From assembly GCA_036971715.1 (NCBI GenBank), contig JAVHJL010000002.1:4965076-5029075 (forward strand): a stretch of 64,000 bases of DNA, written 5' to 3'. The notes under the pieces were generated by a model that saw nothing but the letters and a program-made list of their open reading frames with translations, was not told the DNA's origin and searched no databases. This DNA comes from Arthrobotrys musiformis. Its lineage: Eukaryota > Ascomycota > Orbiliomycetes > Orbiliales > Orbiliaceae. Positions 32,392-44,109 of the stretch are shown one piece after another (the first letter of the stretch is position 1; each line of letters opens with the position of its first letter). Position numbers and translations under genes: made by a program.

Positions 32392-34773
32392 TTAATGCCA
32401 TTCTAGGGGGCCGAAGAATTCGCCCTCCGCAACAGTCTTCTGGATGGCAGTGCCCTGAGCATCCATAGTATTGAGACCAACGGTGTTGCCCCACCATTTT
32501 GGAGCCTCAGTGTTGGTCATGGAGAGCGTCAGAAAAATGATGATAGTGCAGAGAGCGAGACCTACATCCAAACCAGCGGATGTAAGATAATTGTAGCTCG
32601 ACCACCAACCAGAAAATCTCTTGCGGATATGGTGGTTGAAGATGAATCCGACAATACCCCAGGCAAGATAGTTGAGAGGGGTGGCTGGGGGGATAAGGCC
32701 CGAACCGGAGAAGATAACCGGCCAATTAACGTATCTGAGGAAGCTGTTGGGGTATCTACGGGTCAGGAAAAAGAAGATGATTGGGGTAATAGCGCCGATG
32801 AGGAAGAACCACATGAGCCCGGAGTAGATCTGGCCGGGTGAGAACATTCTTGCGGGTCCAATGACACCCCATACGATGGAGGCGTTGAAGAAGACGGTAG
32901 CGTTGGGACATGTGAAATGATTGATCGCGGCCTTGGTGCAAATACCACTAATGGCACCGAGAGACCAGTACATAACAGCGACCTGGACCACAGAAGTCCA
33001 CATAGCGGCGGTAACCTGAGCCCAGAACATGGTTCGTGGTGGAACCTTCATGTAATGGCCAAGCTTGAGACCCTGTGTGAAATTAAGGGACTGAGACATG
33101 GTGATGTAGCCGTATGTCTTGAACATCATCATAGCAATAGGGCGCCCGGGAGTCATGTAACCGATGATGAACTCAGTAATGACGTTGAGACCGATCTGGA
33201 TGTTGGTGACGGCCTGGATCATACCGACTGGGACGAGCCAAACGACAGCGATTATGATAGAAATCAAGAATGCCCACCATTCCAAACCAGTGTTAAAGGC
33301 AAGAGAGGCAGTGAGACCCAGCGCCAACATCACGAAGAAGAATCCAAGGTACCACCAATCCGGTGAATCTTTATATTTCTTCATGAGCCTCATATGGATA
33401 TCATCCTCTTGGTTTCTGGCGGCCTTCATTCGCCCATAGATCTCCTTTCCGTGATACAAAGCGGTATGGACAATGACGGCTGCGATGGCGGCGAAAGAAA
33501 GACCATACGACATAGCGAAGGTCGTCGACAAGAAAAGGGGTGAGTAGGCCTCATATTTTGCAACATCAAGGCGATGGTTCTCATCAAGAATTCGAGAAAC
33601 GTTGTATGGTTGAGCGGTGTTGTCATAAGATCCAGAATCCGAAATCGGGAGGTATGCGGAGTACCAGGCCCCACTGTAGTGAATGCCCATAGTGATGAGG
33701 ACGTAGAAGAAGACGGTCCCAAAGACTGTGTTACCGATAGCGTGCCATGGTGGAATAAGAGGAGAACCGATATAACCAGCAATCTGGGTCCAATCAAAGG
33801 TAATCGGGACAAGGGAGACACCGGTCCAACCTCCGAATAGCTGATTCACGATGACATTGTTTGGAGCAATGAAGGTAGGGAAAGCGAAAACGCTAAGGGC
33901 CTGGAAGAGCCATCCGGGAATCCAGTACCAGCAGAAGGAGCCGATAAGGACGTATAGGAAGAATCTATACCTAGAAATGCTCCACCCGTTGGCGGAATCT
34001 GGCTTACCCTTGGAGTGGTCGTGTAGCGCATAGAACAGGGATGTGTTAACAAGGTTGGCAGGCCAAATCATGGCAGCTGGCCAGACCAAGAAACGGCGGC
34101 ACAGCCCAGCGAGACCGAAACCAAGGCACTGAGTGGAGAAGGTCAGAAGGAGAGCAAACCCCCAACCAAAATCGAAACCATATCTGGCGATTTGTGCAAG
34201 CAAGATATCAGTCGAATATGCGGCCCCACCACCGAAGGAGACATTAGCCATAACGACTGAGATGACATGCTCTTTCATATTGAAAGGGCCCGGAACAAAG
34301 GACCATTGGCGGCCGAAGGTTGTGAACTTTTTCTTGGGCATGACGATGTCCCAAGCTCGGCCCATTGGGTAAGCGAGCAATTGGGTGACGATGGAGGTAA
34401 TGAGGATGGATGGAGCTCTCATCGAGAACAACATGTTGATACCAGATAGAAGGGTGGCGAGGAACAAACCGATGGCCCATGCACGAATGGTGTTACATGG
34501 AACGTCCTCATCGTAGTTCCGGACAGCCGCTCGTACCTCGAGATATGGGGAGTCGTCTTCGGCGCTCTCCACAATCGCCTGCTCCTTTTCCACATCGTGG
34601 TTGGCGATCGCATTGCCGAGCTCGTCAAGCTTCTCGGTTGGGTAGTTTGGGTCGTACTGGTGAGAGCTGTAAGCTTGAGAAGCGCGTCTCTCAGCGGGGT
34701 CGATTGCATCGTTACCGGACGCCGTAGCGTCGGTCGACCGACCCCCAATGGAGTTTCTGATGTTTCGGAGCAT
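32392..34773 (-). CDS. OPT-family oligopeptide transporter
   Basis: Plasma-membrane proton-coupled importer of small peptides (or glutathione) of the OPT/ISP4 family. Single exon, 793 residues, typical family length. About 100 polar N-terminal residues come first, then the signature region CNTIRAWAIGLFLATLLSGIN and about 14-16 transmembrane helices. Family markers include PGPFNMKEHV, FDWTQIAGYIGSPLIPPWHA, the TEFIIGYMTPGRPIAMMMFK loop and SGLIPPATPLNY near the end. The ATG at 34773 (MLRNIRNS) gives a normal N-terminus. Codon use is regular and the frame is intact, so it is probably functional. Substrate cannot be settled from sequence; fungal OPTs take tetra- and pentapeptides or glutathione. 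A role in nitrogen uptake beside secreted hydrolases and oxidases is an inference. Confidence 0.93.
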   Translation of the reverse strand: MLRNIRNSIGGRSTDATASGNDAIDPAERRASQAYSSHQYDPNYPTEKLDELGNAIANHDVEKEQAIVESAEDDSPYLEVRAAVRNYDEDVPCNTIRAWAIGLFLATLLSGINMLFSMRAPSILITSIVTQLLAYPMGRAWDIVMPKKKFTTFGRQWSFVPGPFNMKEHVISVVMANVSFGGGAAYSTDILLAQIARYGFDFGWGFALLLTFSTQCLGFGLAGLCRRFLVWPAAMIWPANLVNTSLFYALHDHSKGKPDSANGWSISRYRFFLYVLIGSFCWYWIPGWLFQALSVFAFPTFIAPNNVIVNQLFGGWTGVSLVPITFDWTQIAGYIGSPLIPPWHAIGNTVFGTVFFYVLITMGIHYSGAWYSAYLPISDSGSYDNTAQPYNVSRILDENHRLDVAKYEAYSPLFLSTTFAMSYGLSFAAIAAVIVHTALYHGKEIYGRMKAARNQEDDIHMRLMKKYKDSPDWWYLGFFFVMLALGLTASLAFNTGLEWWAFLISIIIAVVWLVPVGMIQAVTNIQIGLNVITEFIIGYMTPGRPIAMMMFKTYGYITMSQSLNFTQGLKLGHYMKVPPRTMFWAQVTAAMWTSVVQVAVMYWSLGAISGICTKAAINHFTCPNATVFFNASIVWGVIGPARMFSPGQIYSGLMWFFLIGAITPIIFFFLTRRYPNSFLRYVNWPVIFSGSGLIPPATPLNYLAWGIVGFIFNHHIRKRFSGWWSSYNYLTSAGLDVGLALCTIIIFLTLSMTNTEAPKWWGNTVGLNTMDAQGTAIQKTVAEGEFFGPLEWH

Positions 34774-37700
34774 CTTGGCGGCGATTAGTGCAAGTTATCC
34801 CTCTCCCAATGAATAAATGAGAGACTCTAGTTCTGCCCCATAAGAAAAATGGAAAGAACTATTAAGTGGAATACACTCTCGGGATGTGAGCGAAGAAACA
34901 GAATCTTGGAAGTCTTAGGAGAGAACTTTCACCGTCTTATATACGCTTTTCAGGGACCACTTTTGGAAGGCAGGATTGCCCGTCTCGTTATCGCTCACAC
35001 AACTGAGAGAGGACAAGGGTATGATGGAAAATTGAGACTTCTGGGGAGATATTTTGGAGGTTCCAGATGAATTCTAGCGTGGACGAAGGGCGGCGAAAGT
35101 CAATATTGGATAATGTTGCACTCTAACATTTGTGCGACACGCCCGGTAATTCCATTGGGTTTACAGGGTTATCGTAACGGTAGAGTAGGGAGGCTAACCA
35201 ACAATCGGAACAAGCACACACACTCTCGAGCGATGATCAGGCAAATATCTCAGCCCGTGATAGTTGTCCGGCATATTCCACAGGGTTTCCTTCCAATCGA
35301 CACCACCAACAGGGGCAGGGGTACCTGTTCGAATGTTCCTATTAGGAAAGACCGAAAGGCGACGGAATCAAAAGTAAAAAAGATTCGCACCAGAAACAAT
35401 GCCGACGATGTTTTAGCTTCTAGGAGCGATAGCAGCTTCGTGATACGGAAGATCTTGCTCTCGTGATACTGTGATTATCTGACAAATGGCTGGGTTCTGT
35501 GGAACGTTCTAATGGTGCCCCGGCCTTGTCTCCGATGTTGTCTGAGCTGCGACCATGCCGGGACTCTGTCGACTATGAATTCGCACGAACGAACGAACGA
35601 TTTGATGCGGATGAAAGAGAAGATGTGGCCCCGGATAAGAGTGGCCCCGCATTGCGTGGTATTACGCCTTTCTCCATGCATGCGCTGGTTGATCGATTGA
35701 GCATGATGTCTGAGTCGCTTGATTCGTGATTTCTCAACACAGAGAGTCCAGAATCCGTTGCATGTTGTAATTTTTGGCCCGCCCATCAATTCCAGAACAG
35801 GCAAAATCCAGGCGGCGGGCGATGGCCTTCAGCCAATCAGAGTGAGCTTCTTCATTCGAAATTTGTAAAGCGTTGGCGAAGCTAGGAATACCGCACGAGA
35901 CCTCGTAGAAGGAGCCATCGGAGAACCGGCAACTTGATGGGTGTCTGGCTTCCCACGCTTGGCCAGGCTGGGCAAGAGCTTAAACCAGCTTAGCTATGTC
36001 CCCAAGATGTCCTGCCGACCTTGGAGGAACTGGGCAGCCGGATGCCAGGCTCATCATCGTTGGAAGCGAAGGCAGGACTTCGAACAGTTGGGGATTTCAA
36101 ATGAGGGGTCGCGGCTGTCGAAAGCTGATCGAGTGGTTTTGTTATCTAGGCAGCAGCCTGTTCAACACTCCATGCAGGTAGAGACAGACATAACTGATCC
36201 ATACAGATATGCAGACGTACATACAATCATATTAATTATCTACACAATCCTGTGGCCACAAAAGGTGCCAAACGAGATTAATGGGTTGACATTGTTTAGT
36301 CGGTGTGTCCTAAAGTGGAAGGCAGCTATCGCAATTGGTCGGGCGGTTTAGCATTTTGCAGGAAGAGCCGACCGGGTCAAACCGCTGCATGATAGGACCT
36401 GGCACCTTGGATGTCGTATGTATACTGGCAAACACTGTGTGCGAACGACCACCACAGTCAACCGCGCAGTTGGGAGATATCTAGCTCTAGCTCTCGGCCC
36501 ATTACATTGCAATGGCTATTGACGTCAGGAACCCACCCCATCGTCGGCAGTGCACGGCTCAACTGGCGGTACGTCTCGTACGCGTAATTCGATCACCCTA
36601 CAAAGTTTGAGAAATTGAAACACCATGGGGACTTCTAGATCTAGCTCTAGCTCTAGCTTCAGCTCTAGCTTCTTCAGACCTTGTCGCAGTGGTCAATGGT
36701 TACATCGCAGAACTCCAGCATAAATAACACAGCTGACAACACAAAGATCGATATGTGTTTGGCGTTTTAGGGGACAACGTCTCAGTTCATAAATTACTAA
36801 ACCTAACCACCTTGTTGACACCCTTGCCAAGCGCCAGTTCACCTAGGTGCCCCATGTTATACCCTTCCAGGGGTTGTTCCGATGCATAGATCAGGGCACT
36901 TCCATCCAGGATTCAATGTCCTTCCTTGATCCGATTCTTATCTGTCGGCTGGCATACTGGTCATCTGAGGCATGCCTACCCCACGCAGAGCACATTGAGG
37001 CAAACAACGAGAAACACGCTATTAACACAAGTATGTGATATTGAATACGAGAAGCTTTGTTATCGATATATCGAAATTTGCACCTGCCGTTCTAGAACCG
37101 GTTGAAATATTGCTATAGATCTCTGAGGCAGACTGACATCAGTTGTTCCCCCACCACTTTAGACTCGGCGCGTGGAATGCAACCCCCACCTTTGATTCGT
37201 ATGATATACATATATAGTAAGCTTATACTTCAGATTTTTCTGGAATAAGATCGTTGAACTCAATTTCCCAAGGAAAAATGATGGACATAGTTATCTATGC
37301 CATCAATAAAGATACAGTCCAAGGAGTCCCCACTAATTGTCGGGTTAACGACTTGGCATGCCGGCAGCGGGAGTCCCTTGGTTAGTACCCAAAATCTCAG
37401 AGCAATGAGGCGCATCAATACCATGGAGTTGGAATTCCCAGTGCCGGACTTCCTCGTAGATAAGATGTTTCCGAACACATATGAATTAAGCCTGCCTAAA
37501 ACAGTACTAAAGCTTAGCATCTGATCTCGTACCGTAAAGGGATGGTTGGTTTGGGGGAGAGGGTGCTCTTATGGCTTGGTTCAGGCCTCAAAACTTTACC
37601 ATCGGTTCTACATTGAGATCACCGAGTGTATGGCTGTACTACAGCTGAAGCGAGAATACCACTATGAATCAATTGATTTCGGCTATATCGACAATAATGT

Positions 37701-37902
37701 GCTTTGTATGTGAGTTTGATTTTATATACAGCTAATTGAAAAACTGGCAAATGTGTAGATAGGCTTGGGGTTAGTGGATGAGCTTTCCACACATTATCTG
37801 GCTACTTTTAGCAAGGGGAAAATTTCATCGAAAGGAAAGCGAGTTTCATTATGTAAAGGTGGTCTCTCTCAAGAGTGTGGGCATCCCAGCATTCATCCGG
37901 GT
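34774..37902. other. 3.1 kb intergenic region
   Basis: No gene supported. The OPT promoter lies at 34.8-35.1 kb. The longest open frame (136 codons, 35941-36351 plus) has no domain and no splice-supported extension. A CTAGCT-type simple repeat lies at 36634-36672. The right part is the 3' flank of the AA13 gene. Confidence 0.5.
36634..36672. repeat. CTAGCT-type simple repeat
   Basis: Imperfect tandem hexamers (CTAGCT with CTTCAG variants) over about 40 bp. A shorter piece of the same type lies near 36480-36494. Confidence 0.8.
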
Positions 37903-39197
37903 CTACCTCCAAGTGTCAGAAACTGTAGCGCTCGCAGTACATGTTGGGACAGAGTAAGTGCGGTTGGGATCGCTCTCCCAGGTAACTGTAGATCCGGTCT
38001 TCTTGATGTATTTATACGAGAAAGATGTACCGGCGGGGATGTTGACACTGCCGAACCACAAGGGATTGGAACTAGTGTATTGCGAGGCGGAAAGCAGGAT
38101 GGCGTTCGCAGCATTCCAGCTTCCAAGCTGAGAGATGGAGCCGACGACGTAGATATCCGTACCAACGGACGTCGAAACGAGTTCTTTGAAAGTTACGGCG
38201 ACAGATGAGGGGCAAGCCGATGCTGTAACGGTTTTAGTCACCGTCTCTGCGCCGGAGCAGGCGGTCAACGATGTTGTTGTTGAAGTGCTGAGAGTGGTGG
38301 AACTGCTGGTAGATCCGGAGGCGGGAAGGATTGCGATATCAGCGCAATGGAGATATACCTGAGCAGTCTGATAAGAGTTCCACTTGAAGGAGAGGAGTGT
38401 ATGGCCCGAGACGTAGTTTGGAATTTTGATCTTTTTCGAAACTGTGTAACCGCCTGCAATGGTTGTATAACACGAGTTGAGTCCTGCGTTATCAACGCCC
38501 TGGCATCTACCACTTTCCCATCCCTTGCAGGTGAACCAGTCATTTCGGTAGCATGCCTGTCCTGACTGGCAGTCGGCATTATATCCGCAACTCTGCCCAC
38601 TAACATCGGTGCAAGGCAAAATGCCCGCTTCAAAACAATCTTCCGCCGCTTGTTTTTCGGCTTCGGTAGGAAGATAATTTGGGTCTAAGAATTTATCCAC
38701 AAGTGCTTGGTCTTGGCAGATACGGTAGCTGAACATTCCACCGTGGTCACCGTTATTGTCGACACACCACTGGACATCGATCACATCGCCTGCTTTATAG
38801 GTAGCTACCGGCGCGGTACCCCAAGCGCTACCTGGCTTGTTGTAGTCGACACTAACGCGGGCATTGTATCCGCATGGGCCGCTTCGACCGACTCTCGCGG
38901 CGTTGAGATCCGGCCATGCGGTGACGGGCTCAAGGATAGAGCATTCGGGGCAGGTGTCTATGCCGGCCTAGCATAATGTTAGCAATCCATCTAGTCATTC
39001 AAGATTTCGGGGGTCCTCCAAATTCCATGCGGATATGGCTATGACACAAGAGCCCCGGGCTATAGAAAGATTTTGTTTACCTCGTTCCCAAGACGAGTAC
39101 GACTCTTAGGAATAGTAAGGTACCCATGGCCGCTCACAAGAGTTGCCAATGAGAGGGCGTTCAAGTACAGTGAAGCTCGCATGCTTGAGAATTTCAT
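37903..39197 (-). CDS. AA13 starch-active lytic polysaccharide monooxygenase with CBM20
   Basis: Secreted copper oxidase that cleaves starch oxidatively. Exon 1 (39081-39197) encodes the signal peptide and ends HGYLTIPKSRTRLGNE; the 113 bp intron 38968-39080 joins in phase 0 to AGIDTCPECSILEPVTAWPD. The total is 393 residues. Cleavage after VSG exposes His24 as the first mature residue, half of the copper-binding histidine brace. The second His is in the WCVDNNGDHGGMFSYRICQD block, and the axial Tyr is in QVYLHCADIAIL. The domain is rich in cysteines, as in AA13. A Ser/Thr linker (about residues 265-290) leads to a CBM20 starch-binding module: VAVTFKELV, VVGSISQLGSWNAANAI, LWFGSVNIPAGTSFSYKYI. 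All catalytic residues I can identify are present. No amylase gene is adjacent. Confidence 0.93.
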
Positions 39198-41801
39198 CCT
39201 TGTTGATAACAACCTATCGAGAATGGTCCGGTAGAGTATTGTACTGTGGTGCGAAGATTTGGCAGCTTTGGAGTGACTATGTCGCTTGCCTCGAGGATGT
39301 TTTCTAGAATAATTACATTATGCAGCAACATCTTCACCCTTTATATAGAACTCCTGAGGAATAGTCGGCTACCCATAATTCCAGCAACGGTACCTCGATT
39401 TCGCATTTGCCGGAGCCGTATCCGAGCTCGAATCTATCGAATGCTATGATAACTCCACACTCTCAAGCCACGGCGATCATCTGAACTTCAGACGATGTAA
39501 TTCTTCACATCGAGGATATAGAACGCTTGGCTATCTTGGCCGCAGGTAGAACAAAGGCATGGCGGAACCGCGGTGACACGCAAATGTGTACCTTGCATCC
39601 CATCTTCCCGCTTTATTCTACCCTTGGTTCAGTGAATGGTTTGGATCCTCAACGATGGGATGAAACGGCACCCACTCTGAATTGGAGAACCGAGCGTAAA
39701 TATGCTTAGTCATGAGTCATGTCGCGCCTTTTTGCGGGGACCCCAGGATTAGTTCAGAAGACTTCTGATCCGGTGGTTACGTATATGCGGACTGTTTTTG
39801 CGATGCATATATGGCGCTATGACTTGGGTGTCTTCTAAGGAGACCCCTGTTTTCAATCAACCGGCCTTAGTGCCATAGCCAAGATGGTCCTGTGACGCGG
39901 GGAAGCTCCGGCGTGCCGACTCGGACATTCAACAGGCGACGACGGGATTTCGAGGGTGTACGGCGGCTTCAATTAGGCTAGATCTGGGGCCTGAACTTGT
40001 ATTCACACATGCGAAGGTTAATATATATCCTACAAAGCGACCGCTTCATGATGATGCGCCCGAGAATTTCCTGTTAGTGCCTTTTACGACGATATCGACA
40101 ACCACGCGCACCGACCGTTGGTTTTGACGTTTTCAAGTTTTCGATCTATGCCTAGGTCTGTGGCTAGCAAAAAAAAGAGGTGGGGGAGGTGAGGGAGACA
40201 ATGGGCTATTCAAGGGACGTCGAGACCCATGTTTAATAAAAAATATGGTTTGAATCTCGCTCAGGCCTTAAGTTGTCTGTCTGAACTGTGTTCTCAAGTC
40301 TTGTGGCGCGGCTCTGCGCTCTTGGTAGGTAGCCAAACCCGCCCGCTTGTGTTGCTCTGCTGTGTGATCATGCCTACCCAAATCCGGTAATATAACCAAC
40401 GCGCAGCTAGCAGCCGGCTTCTTGCAGATCTTGCTCCGCAACTATGGGAATGCCGACGTGAGATGTTGGGCCAAATTTTACATTCGTATAAATGAACCTA
40501 CAATATGCAAACTCCAATTCTGTGGGCACGTATATACGATCGGTTTCTCATAGCGTGACGTTGTATTGCATTGGACATCGATCGATATGTCAATCATTGG
40601 GATTCGCAGATATATATCAACACATTCAAATATTGTTGTATTCTGTGTGTTGTGTTGTGGCACCAACCATGGATCCCAATTAGCCCATAGTAGCCTCGAA
40701 TCCAAGCCTAAGGCCGACTGTTGCATGTTGGTCCTTACACGCATGTGCATGTCAAAACAGCTTCTGACATGTCTTCGATCTCTGACCGGTTGACCCAGAG
40801 CCCAAGGCTAATTCAATCCACAAATATTTTATGGGCTTCTATTTCTAGGCCCGACCCCCCAAAGTCCGACTTAGAATCGAGGTTGCGACGGCGATTTTTT
40901 CAGGCAGTTGCATTGTCCAGGTTACCAGTGATCCGAAATGAGCATGTCAGAAGGACATCTGAAACAGGTTGGATTATGCGAAAGAACATACGCAGTAGCT
41001 CAATTTCTGTGCGGAAAGGATTTATTAAGGTAAACATAGGATGCGGGTGGCCAACAGCTCTAGAATTTATATACCGAATAACTCCTCCTTTGTGGCCCCT
41101 TTCTTAAGATCTTCCTGCGCACCTGCGACCAGGGCGGCAGCTACATGTGGGGAACACTGGCTTTTAAAAGGTGTAACTTTGTTACGTGCATGAATCCAAA
41201 GATCGGATGGAGAAGCCCGTTCGAGGCCGGCCCTTTTCTTGACCTGAGCCTTTAATGCCGTCCCTGAAGTCGCCGTCACCTCACTGTCAGCCGCGATGAG
41301 GCAGCTCCCTCTGTCCTATTCAAAAGGCTTAAGCTTTGAAAAGAAAACCCACCCCTAGTTGGGTACGAGACCACCCCTAGTGGAGATTTTGAACCTTGGA
41401 GCTGTCTCTCGGCTGCAGCCTGGCCCCTGTGGAAAGTCCGTATGGAGTTTTAATGAATTGCGTATTTTAATCTGTTTTTTCATGGCTCAGTTATTGCAAT
41501 CCCACGGAACTGTCCGTATATACAGCCCTAGTGCTCCGCTGATCTGGGAATTGAATGTCTCTCTATTTTTGAATATTCCGGAACGGCCCTTTCCTTGACA
41601 GACGTAAACATCCCATCTGCATGTACATGTCCTGTCTCATGCTGGTATTTCAGTTCTAGCCGCTCCTCAGGCCCTCTCCTTTCTTCTAATGCGAGCTCCT
41701 TGAAAATTCGAACAAACTAAATACCCAGTAGACCGTATACATGCTACTAGTGGCTACGGAGGAACGACTTTAGTTGATAAGCAAAGACGCCGGCGAGGAA
41801 G
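39198..41801. other. 2.6 kb intergenic region
   Basis: AA13 promoter at the left. No gene supported: the 128-codon frame at 40721-41107 and the 70-codon minus frame at 41067-41279 lack domains and have no ATG context I trust. The right end is the promoter of the second rhodopsin-domain gene. Confidence 0.5.
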
Positions 41802-43405
41802 ATGACGTACAGCGCCATAGTAGAACAATGGACGGAATACGGGTTTGGAATGGCAATTTTTATCTTACGCATTATCGCGAGGATCAAAATTGTTGGGTTT
41901 AAGGGTTTCACCGGAGACGATTACCTTGTTCCTTTCGCTATGGTAAGTATTGACCGCTCCTCCATGGATCCAAAGGTTAGATACCGCCCAAAGCTTCAAC
42001 GTAGCTAAATAGGCTTTGTCTTCGTTTATGAATAGCTCTTTTATACTCTGCAATTGGTGTCGCATCAAATTATGCACGATAACGGGCTGATTATTGCTAT
42101 CAAACCGGACACATACTATGAAGACTTCACAGATGCTCAGCGGGAGCGGGCTCAACTTGGCGGAAAGGCGAACATTTTATCCTGGATCTCGTATACATCC
42201 CTCATCTGGACGCTGAAAGGGTGTATGGTGTTCCTATATTATCGGTTAACGTCAGTGCTCCATCTCTCAAGCTACTTCTGGGCTTGTTATCCAAACGCAG
42301 AGCTTTGGATATACGCACATATACTGACACGGTTGTTCTTCTAGCGCCGGGCTTAAGGCTAGGAGGTTCGTCCACATCACGGCTGGAGTTATTCTAGCCA
42401 GCTATATTGGCCTAGTGTTGATGATATTGCTTAACTGCCGCCCAATAAGTAAAAACTGGACCTCACCGTATGGGACAGAATGTAAGTTCTATCGGGATAT
42501 CCGCACACAGCGTACGCGCTAGTGGCTAACTATATATTCCTTTAGACTGTGTTAACAATATTCCTCACTTTGCCGTCATTGGCCCAATTAACGTTATGTA
42601 GGTTGCATCCACCAACGCTACTGTGCGCCAGGCTTCTCTGCAGTAGCATTTGGTTTATTAGGTCAAGCCAAACTAGAGTTTTCTGCTTACAATAGTGACA
42701 TATATAGAACCGATATAATGCTCCTGTGCATCCCTCTGCCGCTCATAGTCCGCGCTAAATTACCACTGCGAAGGAAGCTAGTCATCAGTGTCCTACTCGG
42801 TGGTGGGTTCTTTTTGATTATCGCAGTCATTCTAAACAACCTCTTCTCCCTCATGTACAAATTCGATGGGCTTTATGGGACGTTTAATGGAGATTTCATT
42901 CAGTTTGGAATTGAAAACCCGAGCTTTGTTCTAAGTTGGGGGACACGGGAGACTGTGAGTTTATCGATCTCATATTTTGCGCCGCGCCAACGCTGCTGGT
43001 GCAAAAGCTTGGGGTATACTATCTATTGACTAACACACCTATGAAATATAGTTTGTGGCGGTATTGGTTGTGAACGCACCATGCATCAAACCACTAATTA
43101 GCTCCTCGGTCTGGCTAAAAGTCAGGAATAAGACACTAACAAAGGTGTCAAAGCACAGTGTCCATTCACTGCGGGCGAAGGCCGTGACTCCGCAGCCTCC
43201 TCCTCCTAGCTATGATCATAGCGGTGGCAATAATATGAATCTAGAGGAACTTGAGAGAGGGGCGGACTCAGATTCCATCCTGTCGGAGTACAGGAGGGAT
43301 CCCAGTATTAATAGTAAGAGGGCGATGTTGTCCCCTTCCTCGTCAAATGAAGAGAGACGTTCAATCAGTTTCTTACCCGTGTATGAGGCTACTAAAGGGA
43401 CATAA
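41802..43405 (+). CDS. fungal rhodopsin-domain integral membrane protein (second copy of the family)
   Basis: Seven-helix membrane protein, 381 residues, six exons: 41802-41942, 42036-42250, 42345-42481, 42546-42597, 42708-42954 and 43052-43405. The five introns (93, 94, 64, 110 and 97 bp) all have GT-AG ends, and the total is divisible by three. Helix 1 is GFGMAIFILRIIARI; the family TGDDYLVPFAM turn with paired acids follows. Further markers are LIWTLKGCMVFLYYRLTAGL, the MILLNCRPISKNW motif and NVITDIMLLCIPLPLIVRAK. The C-terminal tail is polar with PPPPSYDHSG and Ser-rich stretches. It belongs to the same family as the gene at 6.4-7.9 kb, but exon structure and sequence are clearly different, so it is not a recent duplicate. 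Ligand and role unknown. Confidence 0.85.
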
Positions 43406-44109
43406 CCGTCGGTCACATATCCACAATGTTTTATGAACACTCACTTTCTTTCCTTTCCCAGGCGTTTTGCTTGCTTTGTCGGGTATCTTGAAAGTTTACC
43501 TTTGGGAGCGTTTTGATTTAGTAGCTGTTGTACAAATAGCGGTGTGATTGCATGCAATGAACGATATATCGGGGGTTGACTCATAAAACCAAGGCCCCTA
43601 AATGGAAGAACAACCAATTGCCACCTCAGGCTTCGATTTTGCTTTCCTTTAATATCAAGAAAAACAGCTGAAGCCTTCTTCCCTTGACCCAGGGAATAGT
43701 CTCTTCTCGTGCTCTCTTTACTTCTTGATTTAATCAGGTCAAGAAGGGCATACGGTCAGGATTTCTTCAAAGCTGCCAGCTTTTGATTAAACTCGTATAC
43801 TTCATCCACCAATGGTTAGTGATATCGCGGCGTGTAAATATAGGTCGTAGAGTTTGCAGCGGATTGGGTGTATGGACCTATCTGATAATATAAATGATAT
43901 TGGAAGTGTTGGGAGCTTTGGACTATTATGAAATGTGGGAGAGATGTTTTGGTAAATCAAGAGCCAGCTTGTATTAAATATTCATAAACCGTAATAAAAC
44001 TCCTAAGAAAAAATTCGCCTGAAACCCCTATACCCTATGCTAAAAAAAACTAAAATACAGGATTGTGTCTATATACGTTGAGAATTCGGGTTGGACTGTA
44101 TGGACCCTA
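43406..44109. other. intergenic, convergent 3' ends
   Basis: AT-rich 3' flanks of two convergent genes. No coding signal seen. Confidence 0.5.

Noticed and set aside
33164..33821. Long frames antisense or out of frame within the OPT gene
   Set aside because: Shadow frames of a strongly coding transporter sequence.
41067..41279. 70-codon minus-strand frame
   Set aside because: No domain, weak context and no neighbour support.
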